DNA from: Chitinophaga niabensis | GTDB taxonomy: Bacteria > Bacteroidota > Bacteroidia > Chitinophagales > Chitinophagaceae | Assembly: GCF_900129465.1 (NCBI RefSeq) | Contig: NZ_FSRA01000001.1 | Coordinates: 1,488,001-1,552,000, forward strand | Length of the DNA stretch: 64,000 bases | Reading direction: 5' to 3' | Part shown: positions 63,632 to 64,000 of the stretch, piece by piece | Position numbering within the stretch: the first letter of the stretch is position 1 | Layout of the letters: every line of letters begins with the position of its first letter | The notes under the pieces: model-generated | The model's database searches: none | Seen by the model: only the letters and a program-made list of their open reading frames with translations | What the model was told of the DNA's origin: nothing | Translations under genes and position numbers: made by a program

Positions 63632-64000
63632 ATGAAAAAGATTCCCCTCACACTATGTTTATTCCTGTTACCCGTATGGGTATTAGCCCAGCAAAGATTT
63701 GACTACCCGATCAAACCCGGCACAGATAACTGGAAAGCACTAAAAAGCCACAAAGAAAGAGTAGATGCAAGCCAGATCCCACCGGACATTGCAGGTAAAC
63801 TCTCCACAGCAGCACTGCTGGAAGCCGTGCTGGATTACCCGCTCAGCATGGACCTTTTTTTCTTCAATACCCTGCAGGATGGGGTGGATATGCTGAAGAC
63901 CAATTTTGCGGCCTTCCCCGAACTCTTATCCCGTAAAGACCTGGTAGCGGTATCGGTAGAAAGGTATGCACAATTACGGATGGACTCCGTAACCTCCCTG
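63632..64000 (+). CDS. Unidentified exported protein (5' part only)
   Basis: ATG at 63632 opens a frame that runs to the window end (123 codons). The first 19 residues form a signal peptide (FLLPVWVLA-Q). The mature part is helical and includes STAALLEAVLDYPLSMDLFFF, QDGVDMLKTNFAAFPELLSR. I have a vague recollection of similar N-termini in uncharacterised Bacteroidota proteins but cannot name a function. It follows a terminator, so it has its own promoter; a TTTG at 63553-63556 and TACTATTG at 63581-63588 are a weak candidate pair. Confidence 0.7.
   Translation, partial: MKKIPLTLCLFLLPVWVLAQQRFDYPIKPGTDNWKALKSHKERVDASQIPPDIAGKLSTAALLEAVLDYPLSMDLFFFNTLQDGVDMLKTNFAAFPELLSRKDLVAVSVERYAQLRMDSVTSL

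Overview
The window looks like a chromosome segment from a Bacteroidota species of the Chitinophaga type. The main reasons are three SusC/SusD pairs, a FecI/FecR sigma/anti-sigma pair, sensors built from Reg_prop and Y_Y_Y domains, many lipoprotein signals, weak or absent Shine-Dalgarno sites, and several matches to the Bacteroidota -7 promoter element TAnnTTTG. No rRNA, tRNA, transposase, integrase or CRISPR array was seen.

Layout. (1) 1-13.0 kb, first glycan locus: the tail of an upstream gene, an ECF sigma factor, a FecR anti-sigma factor, an STN-containing SusC and a SusD. Convergent to these is a large sensor/LuxR-type regulator, and divergent from that regulator are two secreted lipoproteins, a GH16 glucanase with a C-terminal beta-trefoil and a PL14-like lyase. 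(2) 13.0-20 kb: a candidate structured small RNA with a mini-ORF, proBA, a 7TM sensor kinase, a VF530-type protein, an AraC regulator and a DinB-family protein. (3) 19.6-38.1 kb, second glycan locus: a response regulator and a sensor kinase that together make a split hybrid two-component system, divergent from SusC, SusD, a DUF3823 lipoprotein, a GH5-like enzyme, an MFS carrier, a ThuA/propeller/cupredoxin fusion, ThuA, a Gfo/Idh/MocA oxidoreductase and a TIM-barrel isomerase. The last four suggest oxidised (3-keto) sugar chemistry. (4) 38.1-48.8 kb, housekeeping and stress genes: DUF2207 and LemA, a metallo-beta-lactamase-fold hydrolase, a fluoride riboswitch followed by a CLC-F type fluoride exporter, a small outer-membrane protein, a GH2 enzyme, a UmuD-like self-cleaving protein under a near-perfect palindrome, a NUC1 nuclease and an outer-membrane barrel. 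(5) 48.8-64 kb, third glycan locus: an AraC/cupin regulator divergent from SusC, SusD, GH30, a sugar porter, a DUF5107-TPR protein, a GH2 enzyme and, after a terminator, the start of an unidentified secreted protein.

Each glycan locus has a different mode of control: transport-coupled sigma/anti-sigma signalling plus a LuxR-type sensor in the first, a split two-component system in the second, and a cupin-AraC activator in the third. The most notable non-coding signals are the fluoride riboswitch with a nine-base sequestering helix over the start codon region, the operator-like palindrome around the umuD promoter and start, the exactly 11-bp-phased TACGGGA array, and the structured RNA with an unusually strong Shine-Dalgarno site.
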